NCBI RefSeq assembly: GCF_018138145.1
Contig: NZ_CP073104.1
Coordinates: 5,919,001-5,983,000 of the forward strand
Origin: Pseudomonas sp. SCA2728.1_7
GTDB taxonomy: Bacteria > Pseudomonadota > Gammaproteobacteria > Pseudomonadales > Pseudomonadaceae
Reading direction: 5' to 3'
Length of the DNA stretch: 64,000 bases
Below the pieces are notes generated by a model, which did no database searches, was not told the DNA's origin, and saw only the letters and a list, made by a program, of their open reading frames with translations. This document shows, in pieces, positions 28,061 through 37,728 of this stretch. A program made the translations under genes and the position numbers. Every line of letters begins with the position of its first letter. Within the stretch, counting starts at the first letter, position 1.

Positions 28061-29371
28061 ATGCAACCGCAAACCCTCACCGGGCAGGCGTCTTTAGTCA
28101 CGCCCAGCCGTAAGCGGTTTTTCATCATGGTGTTGCTGTTCATCACCGTGGTCATCAACTACCTCGACCGCAGCAACCTGTCGATTGCCGCGCCAGCCCT
28201 GACCAGTGAGCTGAGTATCGACCCGATTCACGTCGGCCTGATCTTCTCTGCGTTCGGCTGGACCTACGCCGCCATGCAGATCCCCGGCGGCTGGCTGGTC
28301 GATCGTGTGCCGCCGCGCATTCTTTACAGCGTCGCGTTGCTGCTGTGGTCGCTGGCCACGGTGATGCTCGGTTTCGCGGCCAGTTTCATCGCATTGTTCG
28401 TGCTGCGCATGGCGGTCGGTGCACTGGAAGCACCGGCGTATCCAATCAATAGCCGCGTAGTGACGACCTGGTTTCCCGAGCGTGAGCGCGCCACGGCGAT
28501 CGGTTTCTACACCTCCGGGCAGTTCGTTGGTCTGGCATTCCTGACCCCGGTGCTGGCCTGGCTGCAACACGAGTTCGGCTGGCACATGGTGTTTGTCGCC
28601 ACCGGCGCGGTGGGCATCATTTGGGCGGCGATCTGGTACGCGGTCTATCGCGAGCCACGGGATTTCAAAGGCGCCAACGAAGCGGAAATCGACCTGATCC
28701 GTGAAGGCGGTGGTCTGGTCGATATTCAGCAGGAATCGGCCAAGGTCAAAGCCAAATTCAGCTGGACCGACTTGGGCATCGTGCTGACCAAACGCAAGTT
28801 GTGGGGCATCTACCTCGGCCAGTTCTGCCTGAACTCGACGCTGTGGTTTTTCCTCACCTGGTTCCCGACTTATCTGGTGAAGTATCGCGGCATGGACTTC
28901 ATCAAGTCTGGCCTGTTGGCGTCGCTGCCGTTTCTCGCAGCGTTCGTTGGCGTTTTGTGTTCGGGGTTCTTTTCCGATTTCTTGATCCGTCGCGGCTACA
29001 CCGTCGGCTTTGCGCGCAAGTTGCCGATCATCGGCGGGCTGCTGATTTCCACCTCGATCATCGGCGCCAACTTCGTTGAATCGACGCCGCTGGTGATTGC
29101 CTTCCTGGCGTTGGCGTTCTTCGGCAACGGTCTGGCCTCGATCACCTGGTCGCTGGTGTCGACCTTGGCGCCGGCGCGTTTGCTAGGGCTGACCGGCGGG
29201 GTGTTCAACTTCATCGGCAACCTGTCGGCGATTGCCACGCCGATCGTCATCGGCTTCCTCGCCAGTGGCGATTCGTTCGCGCCAGCGATCACCTATATCG
29301 CGGTGCTCGCCTTGATCGGTGCTTTGTCCTACGTGCTGCTGGTCGGCAAGGTCGAGCGTATCGAGTTGTAG
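28061..29371 (+). CDS. MFS transporter, probable D-galactonate importer
   Basis: This 436-residue anion:cation symporter-type MFS protein has 12 hydrophobic helices. Near the N-terminus is the family signature VINYLDRSNLSIAAPAL (the segment around the first helix of hexuronate/galactonate transporters). Between helices 2 and 3 is GGWLVDRVPPRILY. It matches the DgoT/phthalate permease family. Position after dgoD and before an IclR regulator supports galactonate uptake, giving a second entry point into the pathway besides AraFGH. An AAGAGGCT site precedes the ATG. Confidence 0.85.
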   Translation: MQPQTLTGQASLVTPSRKRFFIMVLLFITVVINYLDRSNLSIAAPALTSELSIDPIHVGLIFSAFGWTYAAMQIPGGWLVDRVPPRILYSVALLLWSLATVMLGFAASFIALFVLRMAVGALEAPAYPINSRVVTTWFPERERATAIGFYTSGQFVGLAFLTPVLAWLQHEFGWHMVFVATGAVGIIWAAIWYAVYREPRDFKGANEAEIDLIREGGGLVDIQQESAKVKAKFSWTDLGIVLTKRKLWGIYLGQFCLNSTLWFFLTWFPTYLVKYRGMDFIKSGLLASLPFLAAFVGVLCSGFFSDFLIRRGYTVGFARKLPIIGGLLISTSIIGANFVESTPLVIAFLALAFFGNGLASITWSLVSTLAPARLLGLTGGVFNFIGNLSAIATPIVIGFLASGDSFAPAITYIAVLALIGALSYVLLVGKVERIEL

Positions 29372-29432
29372 TGGTCTGCGTCGGGCGACCATAATGCCGC
29401 CCGTTCCTTCGCTCAACGGTAAAAGGCTGGAT

Positions 29433-30236
29433 ATGCAGGAAGACGCCCCGGAAAAAACCAAGGACGCCGCGCCCACCGGCACGCAAACGCTGTTGCGCGG
29501 CCTCGGTGTGGTGCAAGCGGTGGCCAGTGGCGCCCGTGATCTTAAAGAGATTGCCCGGCTGATCGGCACCACGCGCAGCACCACCCATCGTCTGGCCAGT
29601 TGCCTGGTTGATGAGCGTTACCTGCGCGTGGTGCCGCAAGTCGGTTACCTGCTCGGGCCGAAGCTGATCGAGCTGGGTTTTCAGGCGCGCGAAGAGTTGC
29701 CGCTGGTGACCTTGGCCGGGCCGTATCTGGACGAGTTGTCGGCGCTGACCGGCGACACCGTGCACTTGGGCATTCGTGAAGGCGATGAAGTGCTGTATCT
29801 GCTGAAGAATCCGGGGCGTAATGGCCCGGAAATGCGCTCGCGGGTCGGCCATCGCATGCCGTTGGCGCGCACCGGGATTGGCAAGGCGTTGATGCTCGAT
29901 GATTCGCCGAAAGATTGGCAACGTCTGTACGACATCAGTCTGCCGGCAGGTGGGAAAAGTCAGTTCTGGCCGCAGCATCCCCAGCAGTCGTGGGAACAGC
30001 TTGAGCAGCGCATGACCGAATACGTTGCCGGTGGCTACGCCTTCGATCTGGAAGACAACGAACCGTCGATCCGCTGCGTGGCGGCGCCGATTCGCGATGC
30101 GAGCAAGGGCATTGTCGCGGCGATCAGTATCGCCAGCACCGTGCCGTACATGCCGCTGGAAAAAATGGCCGAGCTGATTCCCCTGATCAAAGGGGTCACA
30201 GCCCGGCTCTCGGCGGAGCTCGGCTTGAAGGTATAA
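29433..30236 (+). CDS. IclR family transcriptional regulator
   Basis: This 267-residue IclR-type regulator has an N-terminal winged helix (residues about 15-75: RGLGVVQAVASGARDLKEIARLIGTTRSTTHRL) and a C-terminal effector domain (TGDTVHLGIREGDEVLYLL to SIRCVAAPIRDASKGIVAAISIA). The ATG at 29433 follows AAAAGG; a longer frame runs back over the MFS stop. As the only regulator next to the dgo genes, it is the best candidate in the window to bind the ATCCCA-N5-TGGGAT dyads, but this is inference. Its stop is 7 nt from the stop of the convergent alcohol dehydrogenase. Confidence 0.9.
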   Translation: MQEDAPEKTKDAAPTGTQTLLRGLGVVQAVASGARDLKEIARLIGTTRSTTHRLASCLVDERYLRVVPQVGYLLGPKLIELGFQAREELPLVTLAGPYLDELSALTGDTVHLGIREGDEVLYLLKNPGRNGPEMRSRVGHRMPLARTGIGKALMLDDSPKDWQRLYDISLPAGGKSQFWPQHPQQSWEQLEQRMTEYVAGGYAFDLEDNEPSIRCVAAPIRDASKGIVAAISIASTVPYMPLEKMAELIPLIKGVTARLSAELGLKV

Positions 30237-30243
30237 GGCAGAT

Positions 30244-31295
30244 TTAAACCTTGAGCGTCGCCATGTCGATGACGAAACGGTACTTCACGTCGCCGGCAAT
30301 CATCCGGGCGTAAGCCTCGTTGATCTGGCGGATGTCGAGCATTTCGATGTCGCAGGTGATGTTGTGTTCGGCGCAGAAATCCAGCACTTCCTGGGTTTCG
30401 GCGACGCCGCCGATCAACGAACCGGCCAGCACGCGACGGCTCATCACCAGTTTGCCGGCGTGTACCGGCGGATCAATCGGTTCGATCAGACCGACCAGAA
30501 TGTGCACACCGTCGAAACGCAGAGTGTCGAGGTACGGGTTGAGATCGTGCTGCACCGGAATGGTGTCGAGCAGGAAGTCGAAGTAACCGGCCGCGGCTTT
30601 CATCTGCTCGGCGTCGGTGGACACGATCACGTGATCGGCGCCCTGACGACGACCTTCTTCAGCCTTGCTCGCCGAACGGGTGAACAGCGTGACTTCAGCG
30701 CCCATGGCCTTGGCGAACTTGATGCCCATGTGGCCGAGGCCACCCATGCCGAGAATCCCGACCTTGTCGCCGGCCTTGACGCCGTAGTGCTTGAGCGGCG
30801 AGTAGGTGGTGATGCCGGCGCAGAGGATCGGCGCGGCGCTGGCCAGTGCGAGTTTTTCCGGAATACGCACGACGAAGTGTTCGCTGACGACGATGCTGTC
30901 GGAATAACCGCCCATGGTGTTACTGCCGTCGATCCGATCCGGGGTGGCGTAGGTCATGGTCGGGCCTTCGAGGCAATATTGCTCAAGGTTCGACTGGCAG
31001 GCTTCACAGGTGCGGCACGAGTCGACCATGCAGCCAACGCCGACCAGATCGCCTACTTTGTGTTGGGTGACATTCGCACCGATCGCGGTGACTTTTCCGA
31101 CGATCTCGTGGCCAGGCATCAACGGATAAACGGCGATGCCCCATTCGTTGCGCGCCTGGTGGATGTCGGAGTGGCAGACGCCGCAGTAGAGAATCTCGAT
31201 GGCGACGTCGTCGGCGCGCGGGCTGCGACGTTCGAACTTCATCGGGGCGAGGGGGTGGTGGCCGATTGGGCGGCATAGCCGATGGCGGTGTACAT
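30244..31295 (-). pseudogene. Zinc NAD(P)-dependent alcohol dehydrogenase (YahK type), frameshifted near start
   Basis: This is a medium-chain alcohol/aldehyde reductase of the cinnamyl/YahK group. The catalytic zinc ligands (YCGVCHSD, PGHEIVG), structural zinc Cys set (CRTCEACQSNLEQYC) and Rossmann motif GMGGLGHMG are intact. The expected start MYTAIGYAAQSATTP at 31295 is in a different frame from the rest (LAPMKFERRSP onward). The break falls at a run of five G on the plus strand (31251-31255), where six would restore one frame of about 350 residues. An internal ATG at MKFERR could still give a shortened protein. Homopolymer slippage or a sequencing error are both possible. Confidence 0.82.
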
Positions 31296-31487
31296 GTGAA
31301 ACCTCGCATAAGCAGGAACAAGTGAGGCGGCGCATTTTGGGCGTCGACTGCCGGTCCGGCCATGACGATTCCTCCGGGTCTCATGCCTAATCCTCCGGCA
31401 TACGGGGTTGATCGGTCGCATTGGCAAAAGGATCTGCCATGATGTTTTCATCCCCTGTTTCCGTGATTTTTTGTGAAGAACAATTCG

Positions 31488-32378
31488 ATGCAATTGACTC
31501 GTCATCTTGATGCCAATGCGCGGCTGGTTTCGCTGATCGAACCGCTGGCGCTGCGCGATGGTTATTCCCCGACCGGGTTGTCCGGTGTGCAAGTGTTGCG
31601 CGCCAGTTGCGACGTCGCCCGTGGCCCGCACATTTATGAACCAAGCCTGATGATCATCGCCCAGGGCAGCAAACTGGCGTTTCTCGGGCCGCGCACCATG
31701 GAGTATGGCGCTGGGCATTACCTGATTCAGGCGCTGCCGGTGCCGTTCGAGTGCGAGACGTTTGCCTTGCCAGATGCACCATTGCTCGGTGTGTCAGTGG
31801 CGATTGATCGGGTGTTGCTCGGGGAGCTGGTGCTGGCCATGGGGCTGGCGCCGGGCCGGCATATTCCCGCGCAGACGCCGGAGTCGATGACCTCGGTGGT
31901 GCTCGACGATGGCATGCGCGGTTGTGTCGAACGTTTGCTGAGTTGCCTGCACGATCCGCTGGAATGCCAGATTCTCGGGCCGGCGCGGGTGCGTGAATTG
32001 TTGTTCGTGGCGTTGCGCGGGCCGCAGGCCGATGTGTTGCGGGCGCTGGTGGAACAACAGGGGCAGTTCGCGCGGGTGGCGGCGTCGATCAGTCATCTGC
32101 ATGCGCATTACACCGAGCCGTTGAACGTGGAGACGCTGGCCGGTTGCGCGAACATGAGCGTGTCGACCTTTCATGAGCATTTCAAGCGCAGCACGTTGTT
32201 GTCGCCGGTGCAGTATCTGAAGCGTTTGCGCTTGTTGAAGGCGCAGACGTTGCTGGTGGCGGAAGGGCTGGGTGTGGCGCAGGTGGCGCATCGGGTGGGG
32301 TACCAGAGTACGTCGCAGTTCAGCCGCGAGTACAAGCGCTACTTTGAGCGCAGCCCGGGTGACGAGCGCGCCGCCTGA
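31488..32378 (+). CDS. AraC family transcriptional regulator
   Basis: This 296-residue regulator has an N-terminal cupin-like AraC_N domain (EPSLMIIAQGSKLAFLG, YLIQALPVPFECE). The C-terminal double helix-turn-helix contains EPLNVETLAGCANMSVSTFHEHF and the second motif VAHRVGYQSTSQFSREYKRYF. A GTG at 31473 is also in frame, but the ATG at 31488 gives the usual MQLTRHLDANAR start. It is divergent from the alcohol dehydrogenase gene, an arrangement common for AraC activators of such dehydrogenases, so it likely controls that gene. Confidence 0.9.
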   Translation: MQLTRHLDANARLVSLIEPLALRDGYSPTGLSGVQVLRASCDVARGPHIYEPSLMIIAQGSKLAFLGPRTMEYGAGHYLIQALPVPFECETFALPDAPLLGVSVAIDRVLLGELVLAMGLAPGRHIPAQTPESMTSVVLDDGMRGCVERLLSCLHDPLECQILGPARVRELLFVALRGPQADVLRALVEQQGQFARVAASISHLHAHYTEPLNVETLAGCANMSVSTFHEHFKRSTLLSPVQYLKRLRLLKAQTLLVAEGLGVAQVAHRVGYQSTSQFSREYKRYFERSPGDERAA

Positions 32379-32394
32379 TCCGATGGAGATCCCC

Positions 32395-32484
32395 TGTAGG
32401 AGTGAGCCTGCTCGCGATAGCGGTGTGTCAGTCAGCATCATCGTCAACTGACACACCGCTATCGCGAGCAGGCTCACTCCTACA
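32395..32484. repeat. REPIN, AGGAGTGAGCC subtype
   Basis: Arms TGTAGGAGTGAGCC with GATAGCGGTGTGTCAG and the exact inverted copy make an almost perfect 40-bp inverted repeat around a short centre. It lies between convergent genes. Confidence 0.92.
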
Positions 32485-32516
32485 GGGTTCGGCGGTGTTG
32501 CAGGAATTGTGGGCAA

Positions 32517-32543
32517 CAAAAAGGCCCCCAAATCGGGAGCCTT
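32517..32543 (-). terminator. Terminator of the ETF-ubiquinone oxidoreductase gene
   Basis: On the minus strand AAGGCTCCC pairs with GGGGGCCTT with one mismatch around a 5-nt loop. It ends in a T-run (complement of the A-run at 32518-32522), about 20 nt after the stop codon. Confidence 0.75.
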
Positions 32544-32561
32544 GTTGTTCAGCGCTTCGAC

Positions 32562-34226
32562 TTACATGTTTGGATAAGTCGGGCCGCCAGCGCCTTCCGG
32601 CGTGACCCAGGTGATGTTCTGCGAAGGGTCCTTGATGTCACAGGTCTTGCAGTGCACGCAGTTCTGCGCATTGATCTGGAAGCGCTTCTCGCCGTCTTCC
32701 TTGGTGATCACTTCGTACACACCGGCCGGGCAGTAGCGCTGCGCCGGTTCGTCGTACAGCGGCAGGTTCTTGCTGATCGGGATGCTCGGGTCGGTCAGCT
32801 TCAGGTGGCACGGTTGTTCTTCTTCATGGTTGGTACCTGAGATGAACACCGAGCTGAGCTTGTCGAAGCTGAGTTTGCCGTCTGGTTTCGGATAGTCGAT
32901 CTTCTTGCAGTCCGCGGCGAGCTTGAGGCAAGCGTAATCCGGCTTGGTGTCGTGCAGGGTGAACGGCAGTTTGCCGCCGAAGATGTTCTGATCCAGCCAG
33001 TTGAAACCGCCGCCGACGATGGCGCCGAACTTGTGGATCGCCGGGCCGAAGTTACGGCTGGCGAACAGTTCGTCGTAGAGCCAGCTCTTCTTGAACGCGT
33101 CGACGTAAGTGGTCAGCTCTTCAGTGCCGTCCTTTTCCGCGAACAGTGCGTCAGCCACCGATTCAGCGGCGAGCATGCCGGACTTCATCGCAGTGTGGCT
33201 GCCTTTGATCTTGGCGAAGTTCAGGGTGCCGAGGTCGCAACCGATCAGCGCGCCGCCCTTGAAGACCATTTTCGGCAGCGAGTTCAGGCCACCTTTGCAG
33301 ATCGCGCGGGCGCCGTAGCTGATGCGCTTGCCGCCTTCCAGGTACTGAGCCAACACCGGGTGGTGCTTGAGGCGCTGGAACTCGTCGAACGGCGACAGAT
33401 AGGTGTTGCTGTAGGAAAGATCGACGATCAGACCGACCACCACCTGGTTGTTTTCCAAGTGATAGAGGAACGAGCCACCGGTGTTCTCGGTGCCCATGAT
33501 GTCCAGCGGCCAACCGGCGGTGTGTACCACCAGGCCTGGCTGGTGCTTGGCCGGGTCGATTTCCCAGATTTCTTTCAGGCCGATCCCGTAGTGCTGAGCG
33601 TCGGCATCGCTGTCGAGGTTGTAGCGCTTGATCAGTTGCTTGCCGATGTGGCCACGGCAGCCTTCGGCGAACAGCGTGTATTTGCCACGCAGTTCCATGC
33701 CCGGGGTGTACAGGCCTTCTTTCGGGTTGCCTTCGCGGTCGACGCCCAGATCACCAGTAATGATCCCGCGCACCACGCCTTGTTCGTCGATCAGCGCTTC
33801 CTGAGCGGCGAAGCCTGGGTAGATTTCTACGCCAAGGTTCTCGGCCTGCTGGGCGAGCCAGCGGCACAGGTTGCCGAGGGAGATGATGTAGTTGCCTTCG
33901 TTGTGCATGGTCTTGGGCACAAAGAAGTCTGGAATTTTCTGCGCGTTTTCGGCGTTTTTCAGCACGAAAATGTCATCGCGGGTGACTGGCGTGTTCAGCG
34001 GCGCGCCGAGCTCTTTCCAGTCCGGGAACAGTTCGTTCAGAGCGCGTGGTTCGAACACGGCACCGGAGAGGATGTGTGCACCGACTTCGGAGCCTTTTTC
34101 GACCACGCAGACGCTGATTTCCTTACCGGCTTCGGCGGCCTTCTGCTTCAGACGGCAGGCGGCGGACAGGCCAGCGGGGCCGGCACCGACGATGACCACG
34201 TCGAATTCCATGTATTCGCGTTCCAC
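32562..34226 (-). CDS. Electron transfer flavoprotein-ubiquinone oxidoreductase
   Basis: This 554-residue membrane-associated FAD and 4Fe-4S enzyme passes electrons from reduced ETF to ubiquinone, linking acyl-CoA dehydrogenases to respiration. It has the FAD motif VVIVGAGPAGLSAACRL near residue 10, the ubiquinone-binding region and the C-terminal cluster Cys set CPAGVYEV and CVHCKTCDI. The GTG at 34226 has an AGGAG site, and MEREYMEFDVV is the N-terminus usual in pseudomonads. It is divergent from etfBA; a consensus promoter and a PsrA-type box lie just upstream. Confidence 0.96.
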   Translation of the reverse strand: MEREYMEFDVVIVGAGPAGLSAACRLKQKAAEAGKEISVCVVEKGSEVGAHILSGAVFEPRALNELFPDWKELGAPLNTPVTRDDIFVLKNAENAQKIPDFFVPKTMHNEGNYIISLGNLCRWLAQQAENLGVEIYPGFAAQEALIDEQGVVRGIITGDLGVDREGNPKEGLYTPGMELRGKYTLFAEGCRGHIGKQLIKRYNLDSDADAQHYGIGLKEIWEIDPAKHQPGLVVHTAGWPLDIMGTENTGGSFLYHLENNQVVVGLIVDLSYSNTYLSPFDEFQRLKHHPVLAQYLEGGKRISYGARAICKGGLNSLPKMVFKGGALIGCDLGTLNFAKIKGSHTAMKSGMLAAESVADALFAEKDGTEELTTYVDAFKKSWLYDELFASRNFGPAIHKFGAIVGGGFNWLDQNIFGGKLPFTLHDTKPDYACLKLAADCKKIDYPKPDGKLSFDKLSSVFISGTNHEEEQPCHLKLTDPSIPISKNLPLYDEPAQRYCPAGVYEVITKEDGEKRFQINAQNCVHCKTCDIKDPSQNITWVTPEGAGGPTYPNM

Positions 34227-34777
34227 AGGCTATCTCCTACTCAAGGCTCAACAGTTTTTTTTCTAATTTGGAGGTTTGATGTCGCATCCGCTATTCCTTT
34301 ACGTTAACGTCAAGGGGAATATTGGAGAACAGACCTTTCTCTCTAGGCGGCGCATTATATCTACACCACTCCTAGCGTCCAATACAAACGTTTGTTTGAA
34401 TCGGCTCCAGCCCAGAGAAATCAAAGAAGCGCGGCTTATGAATGGTCATTTTGCTGTATTGACCGGAATAGGCGTTCCGGTCAAGATACGGGCGGTTTTG
34501 CGCTCGTCGTAGGCAGACTGGCGGTTTCAAGAGCACGTCTAAAGACAGGGCACAGGCGGTTAAGAGTGATGCGCAGCGCAGTCTGGCGCGCAGTTTACAC
34601 AGCGTGAGGATCAATGACTTGTCGGTCACCACTGACGAACGGTCGCACCCCCTTCACATCGTGCAATCACTTCGCACCCCGGTCGGCGTTTTTAGAGGTG
34701 CCCTTTTAGCCTGATGAGCATCAACCGCCAGGTTCGCCTAGGCGACTTTCTTTTCACCGGAGAGTAACGAGGAATCC
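34227..34777. other. 551-nt divergent control region of ETF-QO and etfBA
   Basis: The gap holds the ETF-QO promoter and PsrA-type box (34354-34398). Near etfB only a leader with GGAGAG before the ATG at 34778 is clear; no good -35/-10 pair for etfB stands out. No convincing coding region is seen. Confidence 0.6.
34354..34398 (-). promoter_or_regulatory. ETF-QO promoter with PsrA-type operator
   Basis: On the minus strand TTGGAC (34382-34377) and TATAAT (34359-34354) are separated by 17 nt. CAAAC-N4-GTTTG at 34385-34398 fits the PsrA consensus (G/C)AAAC-N2-4-GTTT(G/C) and abuts the -35 box. PsrA is a fatty-acid-responsive TetR repressor known to act on etf genes in P. aeruginosa, so control of ETF-QO, and perhaps of etfBA, by long-chain fatty acids is likely. 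Confidence 0.78.
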
Positions 34778-35527
34778 ATGAAGGTTCTTGTAGCTGTCAA
34801 ACGCGTTGTGGATTACAACGTCAAGGTTCGCGTCAAGGCGGACAATTCCGGCGTCGATCTCGCCAACGTCAAGATGTCGATGAACCCGTTCTGCGAAATC
34901 GCAGTGGAAGAAGCCGTACGCCTGAAAGAGAAAGGTGTTGCGACTGAAATCGTCGTCGTCTCCATCGGCCCGACCACCGCTCAGGAGCAGTTGCGTACCG
35001 CACTGGCTCTGGGTGCCGACCGTGCCATCCTCGTCGAATCCGCTGAAGATCTGACCTCGCTCGCCGTGGCCAAGCTGCTCAAGGCTGTGGTCGACAAGGA
35101 ACAGCCGCAGCTGGTGATCCTCGGCAAACAGGCCATCGACAGCGACAACAACCAGACCGGCCAGATGCTCGCTGCACTGAGCGGCTACGGTCAGGGCACG
35201 TTCGCCTCGAAAGTCGAAGTCTCTGGCGACAGCGTTGCCGTAACTCGCGAAATCGACGGCGGCGCGCAGACTGTTTCCCTGAAACTGCCAGCGATCGTCA
35301 CCACCGACCTGCGTTTGAACGAGCCGCGTTATGCGTCCCTGCCAAACATCATGAAAGCCAAGAAGAAGCCTCTCGAAGTGCTGACTCCGGACGCTTTGGG
35401 CGTTTCCACCGCCTCTACCAACAAGACCCTGAAAGTCGAAGCGCCGGCTGCACGCAGCGCAGGCATCAAGGTCAAGTCGGTGGCTGAACTGGTCGAGAAA
35501 CTGAAAAACGAAGCGAAGGTAATCTGA
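34778..35527 (+). CDS. etfB: Electron transfer flavoprotein subunit beta
   Basis: This is the beta subunit of ETF, a soluble FAD/AMP heterodimer that accepts electrons from acyl-CoA and other dehydrogenases. The 249-residue protein starts [20 protein letters not shown] and contains the ETF-beta signature segment [46 protein letters not shown] leader precedes the ATG. It is separated from etfA by 2 nt. Codon use is strongly biased, as in highly expressed genes. Confidence 0.97.
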   Translation: MKVLVAVKRVVDYNVKVRVKADNSGVDLANVKMSMNPFCEIAVEEAVRLKEKGVATEIVVVSIGPTTAQEQLRTALALGADRAILVESAEDLTSLAVAKLLKAVVDKEQPQLVILGKQAIDSDNNQTGQMLAALSGYGQGTFASKVEVSGDSVAVTREIDGGAQTVSLKLPAIVTTDLRLNEPRYASLPNIMKAKKKPLEVLTPDALGVSTASTNKTLKVEAPAARSAGIKVKSVAELVEKLKNEAKVI

Positions 35528-35529
35528 TC

Positions 35530-36459
35530 ATGACTATCTTGGTAATCGCCGAACACGACAACAAGGTGCTGGCCCCGGCCACGCTGAACACCGTGGCTGC
35601 TGCTGCCAAAATCGGCGGCGACATCCACGTTCTGGTTGCTGGCCAAGGCGCTGGCGCCGTGGCTGAAGCCGCTGCGAAAATCGCAGGCGTGAGCAAAGTC
35701 CTCAACGCTGACAACGCCGCTTACGCGCATCAGTTGCCGGAAAACGTTGCTCCGCTGGTTGCAGAGCTTGGCGCTGGCTACAGCCACATCCTGGCTGCCG
35801 CTACCTCCAACGGCAAAAACATCCTGCCGCGCGTTGCTGCGCAGTTGGACGTTGACCAGATCTCCGAGATCATCTCGGTTGAAAGCGCTGATACCTTCAA
35901 ACGTCCGATCTACGCCGGTAACGCCATCGCTACCGTGCAGTCCACCGCTGCGATCAAAGTGATCACCGTGCGTGCCACCGGTTTCGACCCGGTTGCTGCT
36001 GAAGGTGGTTCGGCTGCTGTTGAAGCTGTTGGTGCTGCGCACGACGCTGGCACTTCGAGCTTCGTGGGTGAAGAACTGGCCAAGTCCGATCGTCCGGAAC
36101 TGACCGCTGCCAAGATCGTCGTTTCCGGCGGCCGCGGCATGCAGAACGGCGACAACTTCAAACATCTGTACGCCCTGGCCGACAAGCTCGGCGCTGCTGT
36201 CGGTGCTTCGCGCGCTGCGGTCGACGCAGGTTTCGTACCGAACGACATGCAGGTCGGTCAGACCGGCAAGATCGTTGCGCCACAGCTGTACATCGCCGTC
36301 GGTATCTCCGGCGCGATCCAGCATCTGGCCGGCATGAAAGACTCCAAAGTGATCGTTGCGATCAACAAGGACGAAGAAGCGCCGATCTTCCAGGTGGCCG
36401 ATTACGGTCTCGTGGCGGATCTGTTCGAAGCCGTACCTGAGCTGGAGAAGCTGGTCTAA
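35530..36459 (+). CDS. etfA: Electron transfer flavoprotein subunit alpha
   Basis: This is the FAD-binding alpha subunit of ETF. The 309-residue protein has an N-terminal [13 protein letters not shown] fold and the C-terminal FAD domain with [46 protein letters not shown] and [18 protein letters not shown]. It is translated right after etfB and ends the operon at a strong terminator. Confidence 0.97.
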   Translation: MTILVIAEHDNKVLAPATLNTVAAAAKIGGDIHVLVAGQGAGAVAEAAAKIAGVSKVLNADNAAYAHQLPENVAPLVAELGAGYSHILAAATSNGKNILPRVAAQLDVDQISEIISVESADTFKRPIYAGNAIATVQSTAAIKVITVRATGFDPVAAEGGSAAVEAVGAAHDAGTSSFVGEELAKSDRPELTAAKIVVSGGRGMQNGDNFKHLYALADKLGAAVGASRAAVDAGFVPNDMQVGQTGKIVAPQLYIAVGISGAIQHLAGMKDSKVIVAINKDEEAPIFQVADYGLVADLFEAVPELEKLV

Positions 36460-36480
36460 TCCAGCGGCTTCACTTATAAA

Positions 36481-36511
36481 GAGCCCGGCCTGTTGGTCGG
36501 GCTTTTTTTTG
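36481..36511 (+). terminator. Rho-independent terminator after etfBA
   Basis: AGCCCGGCC and GGTCGGGCT pair around a TGTT loop and are followed by an eight-T run. It isolates etfBA from the solute-binding protein gene downstream. Confidence 0.9.
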
Positions 36512-36540
36512 TCTTGGATTTGAGTGGGGAGCGTTTTGCC

Positions 36541-37362
36541 ATGGATCTGCGCTGCGGATGGTTGTTGGGTTTGGCCCTGTTGCCCGGTTTGGCCATGGCC
36601 GCTGGCAAATGCGAGCGCCTCGTCGTCACCGGTAGCCCGGATGCACCGCCGTATCTGTGGCAGGACCCGCAGAATCCCAAGCAGTTGATCGGTGCCAGCG
36701 CCGACCTGTTGCAGCAAGTGGCCAAAGATCTCGGCATCAAGGTCGAGTTGCTCTACGCCGGCAAACGCTCGCAAGCCCTCGACGAAGTGCGCAGTGGGCG
36801 CATGGACATGCTGGCCGATGCGCCGTTGACATTTACTGAGCTGGAAAACCTCGACTACATCTATCCGCCGCTGCTGCAAAACGACTACCTGGTGTGGACG
36901 CGCAAAGGCTCGACCCTGGTCTACGGCGAAGCCAAAGACTTGCACGGCCACGCAGGTGCGCTGTCAGAAAAGTCTCGAATCACCCAGGCATTCGGCACTT
37001 TCGCCGAGCAGAATCTGACCTTGACCCGGACAGCCAACCTTACTCAGGCCTTTCAGAAACTGCTCCTCGGTGAAGTGGAATATGTACTCGCCGGCCGTTA
37101 CTCAGGCATGGCCGCCGCGCAGGCATTGGGCATGGCCAATGACTTGCTGGCCTTTGAACAACCGATCGACCGCCCGGGTCTGTTTCTCGCGGTTTCGCAT
37201 AACTCGGCGTGCAACGATCCGTGGTTGCGCGGACAGCTAGCCAAAAAGATGACAGAATTGCCCGCGTCCGGACTGACGGAAGCCGCGCTGCAACGCAATA
37301 TCGAGCGCTGGAAGGCGCAGCAGCAACAGCCGCAACAACCTGTCAGTGCCCCAAAACAGTAG
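36541..37362 (+). CDS. Periplasmic solute-binding protein, family 3
   Basis: This 273-residue protein has a signal peptide (MDLRCGWLLGLALLPGLAMAAG) and a bacterial extracellular solute-binding family 3 fold: CERLVVTGSPDAPPYLW, LLQQVAKDLGIKVEL, GRMDMLADAPLTFTE. The C-terminal 15 residues are Gln/Pro-rich. It has no permease or ATPase partner here and is followed after 9 nt by two lipoprotein genes, so it may act as a sensor or accessory protein and not as part of a transporter. The ATG at 36541 is preferred to an upstream GTG at 36493 that lies over the terminator. Confidence 0.85.
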   Translation: MDLRCGWLLGLALLPGLAMAAGKCERLVVTGSPDAPPYLWQDPQNPKQLIGASADLLQQVAKDLGIKVELLYAGKRSQALDEVRSGRMDMLADAPLTFTELENLDYIYPPLLQNDYLVWTRKGSTLVYGEAKDLHGHAGALSEKSRITQAFGTFAEQNLTLTRTANLTQAFQKLLLGEVEYVLAGRYSGMAAAQALGMANDLLAFEQPIDRPGLFLAVSHNSACNDPWLRGQLAKKMTELPASGLTEAALQRNIERWKAQQQQPQQPVSAPKQ

Positions 37363-37371
37363 GGATTCTTA

Positions 37372-37728
37372 GTGAGTATTCGACCTCTTTTCGCGGCTGT
37401 GGCCGTTCTGGCTCTGGCTGGTTGCGCAACCGATCCGGCACCCATCGAACAAATGCGCCTGACCGAACAGGCCATCACCCAGGCCAAGGCTGTGGGTGCC
37501 ACCGCTGATGACGTGCCGGAAATGAAACTGGCCGAAACCAAGTACAACCGCGCCAAAGGCAACATGGCGGACGAGTCCTACCGCAACGCGCGCATGCGTG
37601 CGGAACAGGCCGAACTGGATGCGCGTCTGGCCGAAGCCAAAGTGCTGACGCAAAAAAGTGAAGAACAGGTGAATGTGCTCAACACCCGCATCGTCCGTCT
37701 GCGCAAGCAACTGGGAGATGCCCAATGA
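37372..37728 (+). CDS. DUF4398 domain lipoprotein
   Basis: This 118-residue lipoprotein has a GTG start, signal peptide MSIRPLFAAVAVLALAGC with a lipobox (LAGC, C18), and a helical, coiled-coil-like body (EMKLAETKYNRAKGNMADESYRNARMRAE read as two segments). DUF4398 proteins often sit beside OmpA-family lipoproteins, as here. Its stop overlaps the next ATG by 4 nt. It probably forms a periplasmic complex with that protein; the role is unknown. Confidence 0.85.
   Translation: MSIRPLFAAVAVLALAGCATDPAPIEQMRLTEQAITQAKAVGATADDVPEMKLAETKYNRAKGNMADESYRNARMRAEQAELDARLAEAKVLTQKSEEQVNVLNTRIVRLRKQLGDAQ

Noticed and set aside
32952..34307. 451-codon plus-strand frame opposite ETF-QO
   Set aside because: Shadow of a well-conserved flavoprotein gene.
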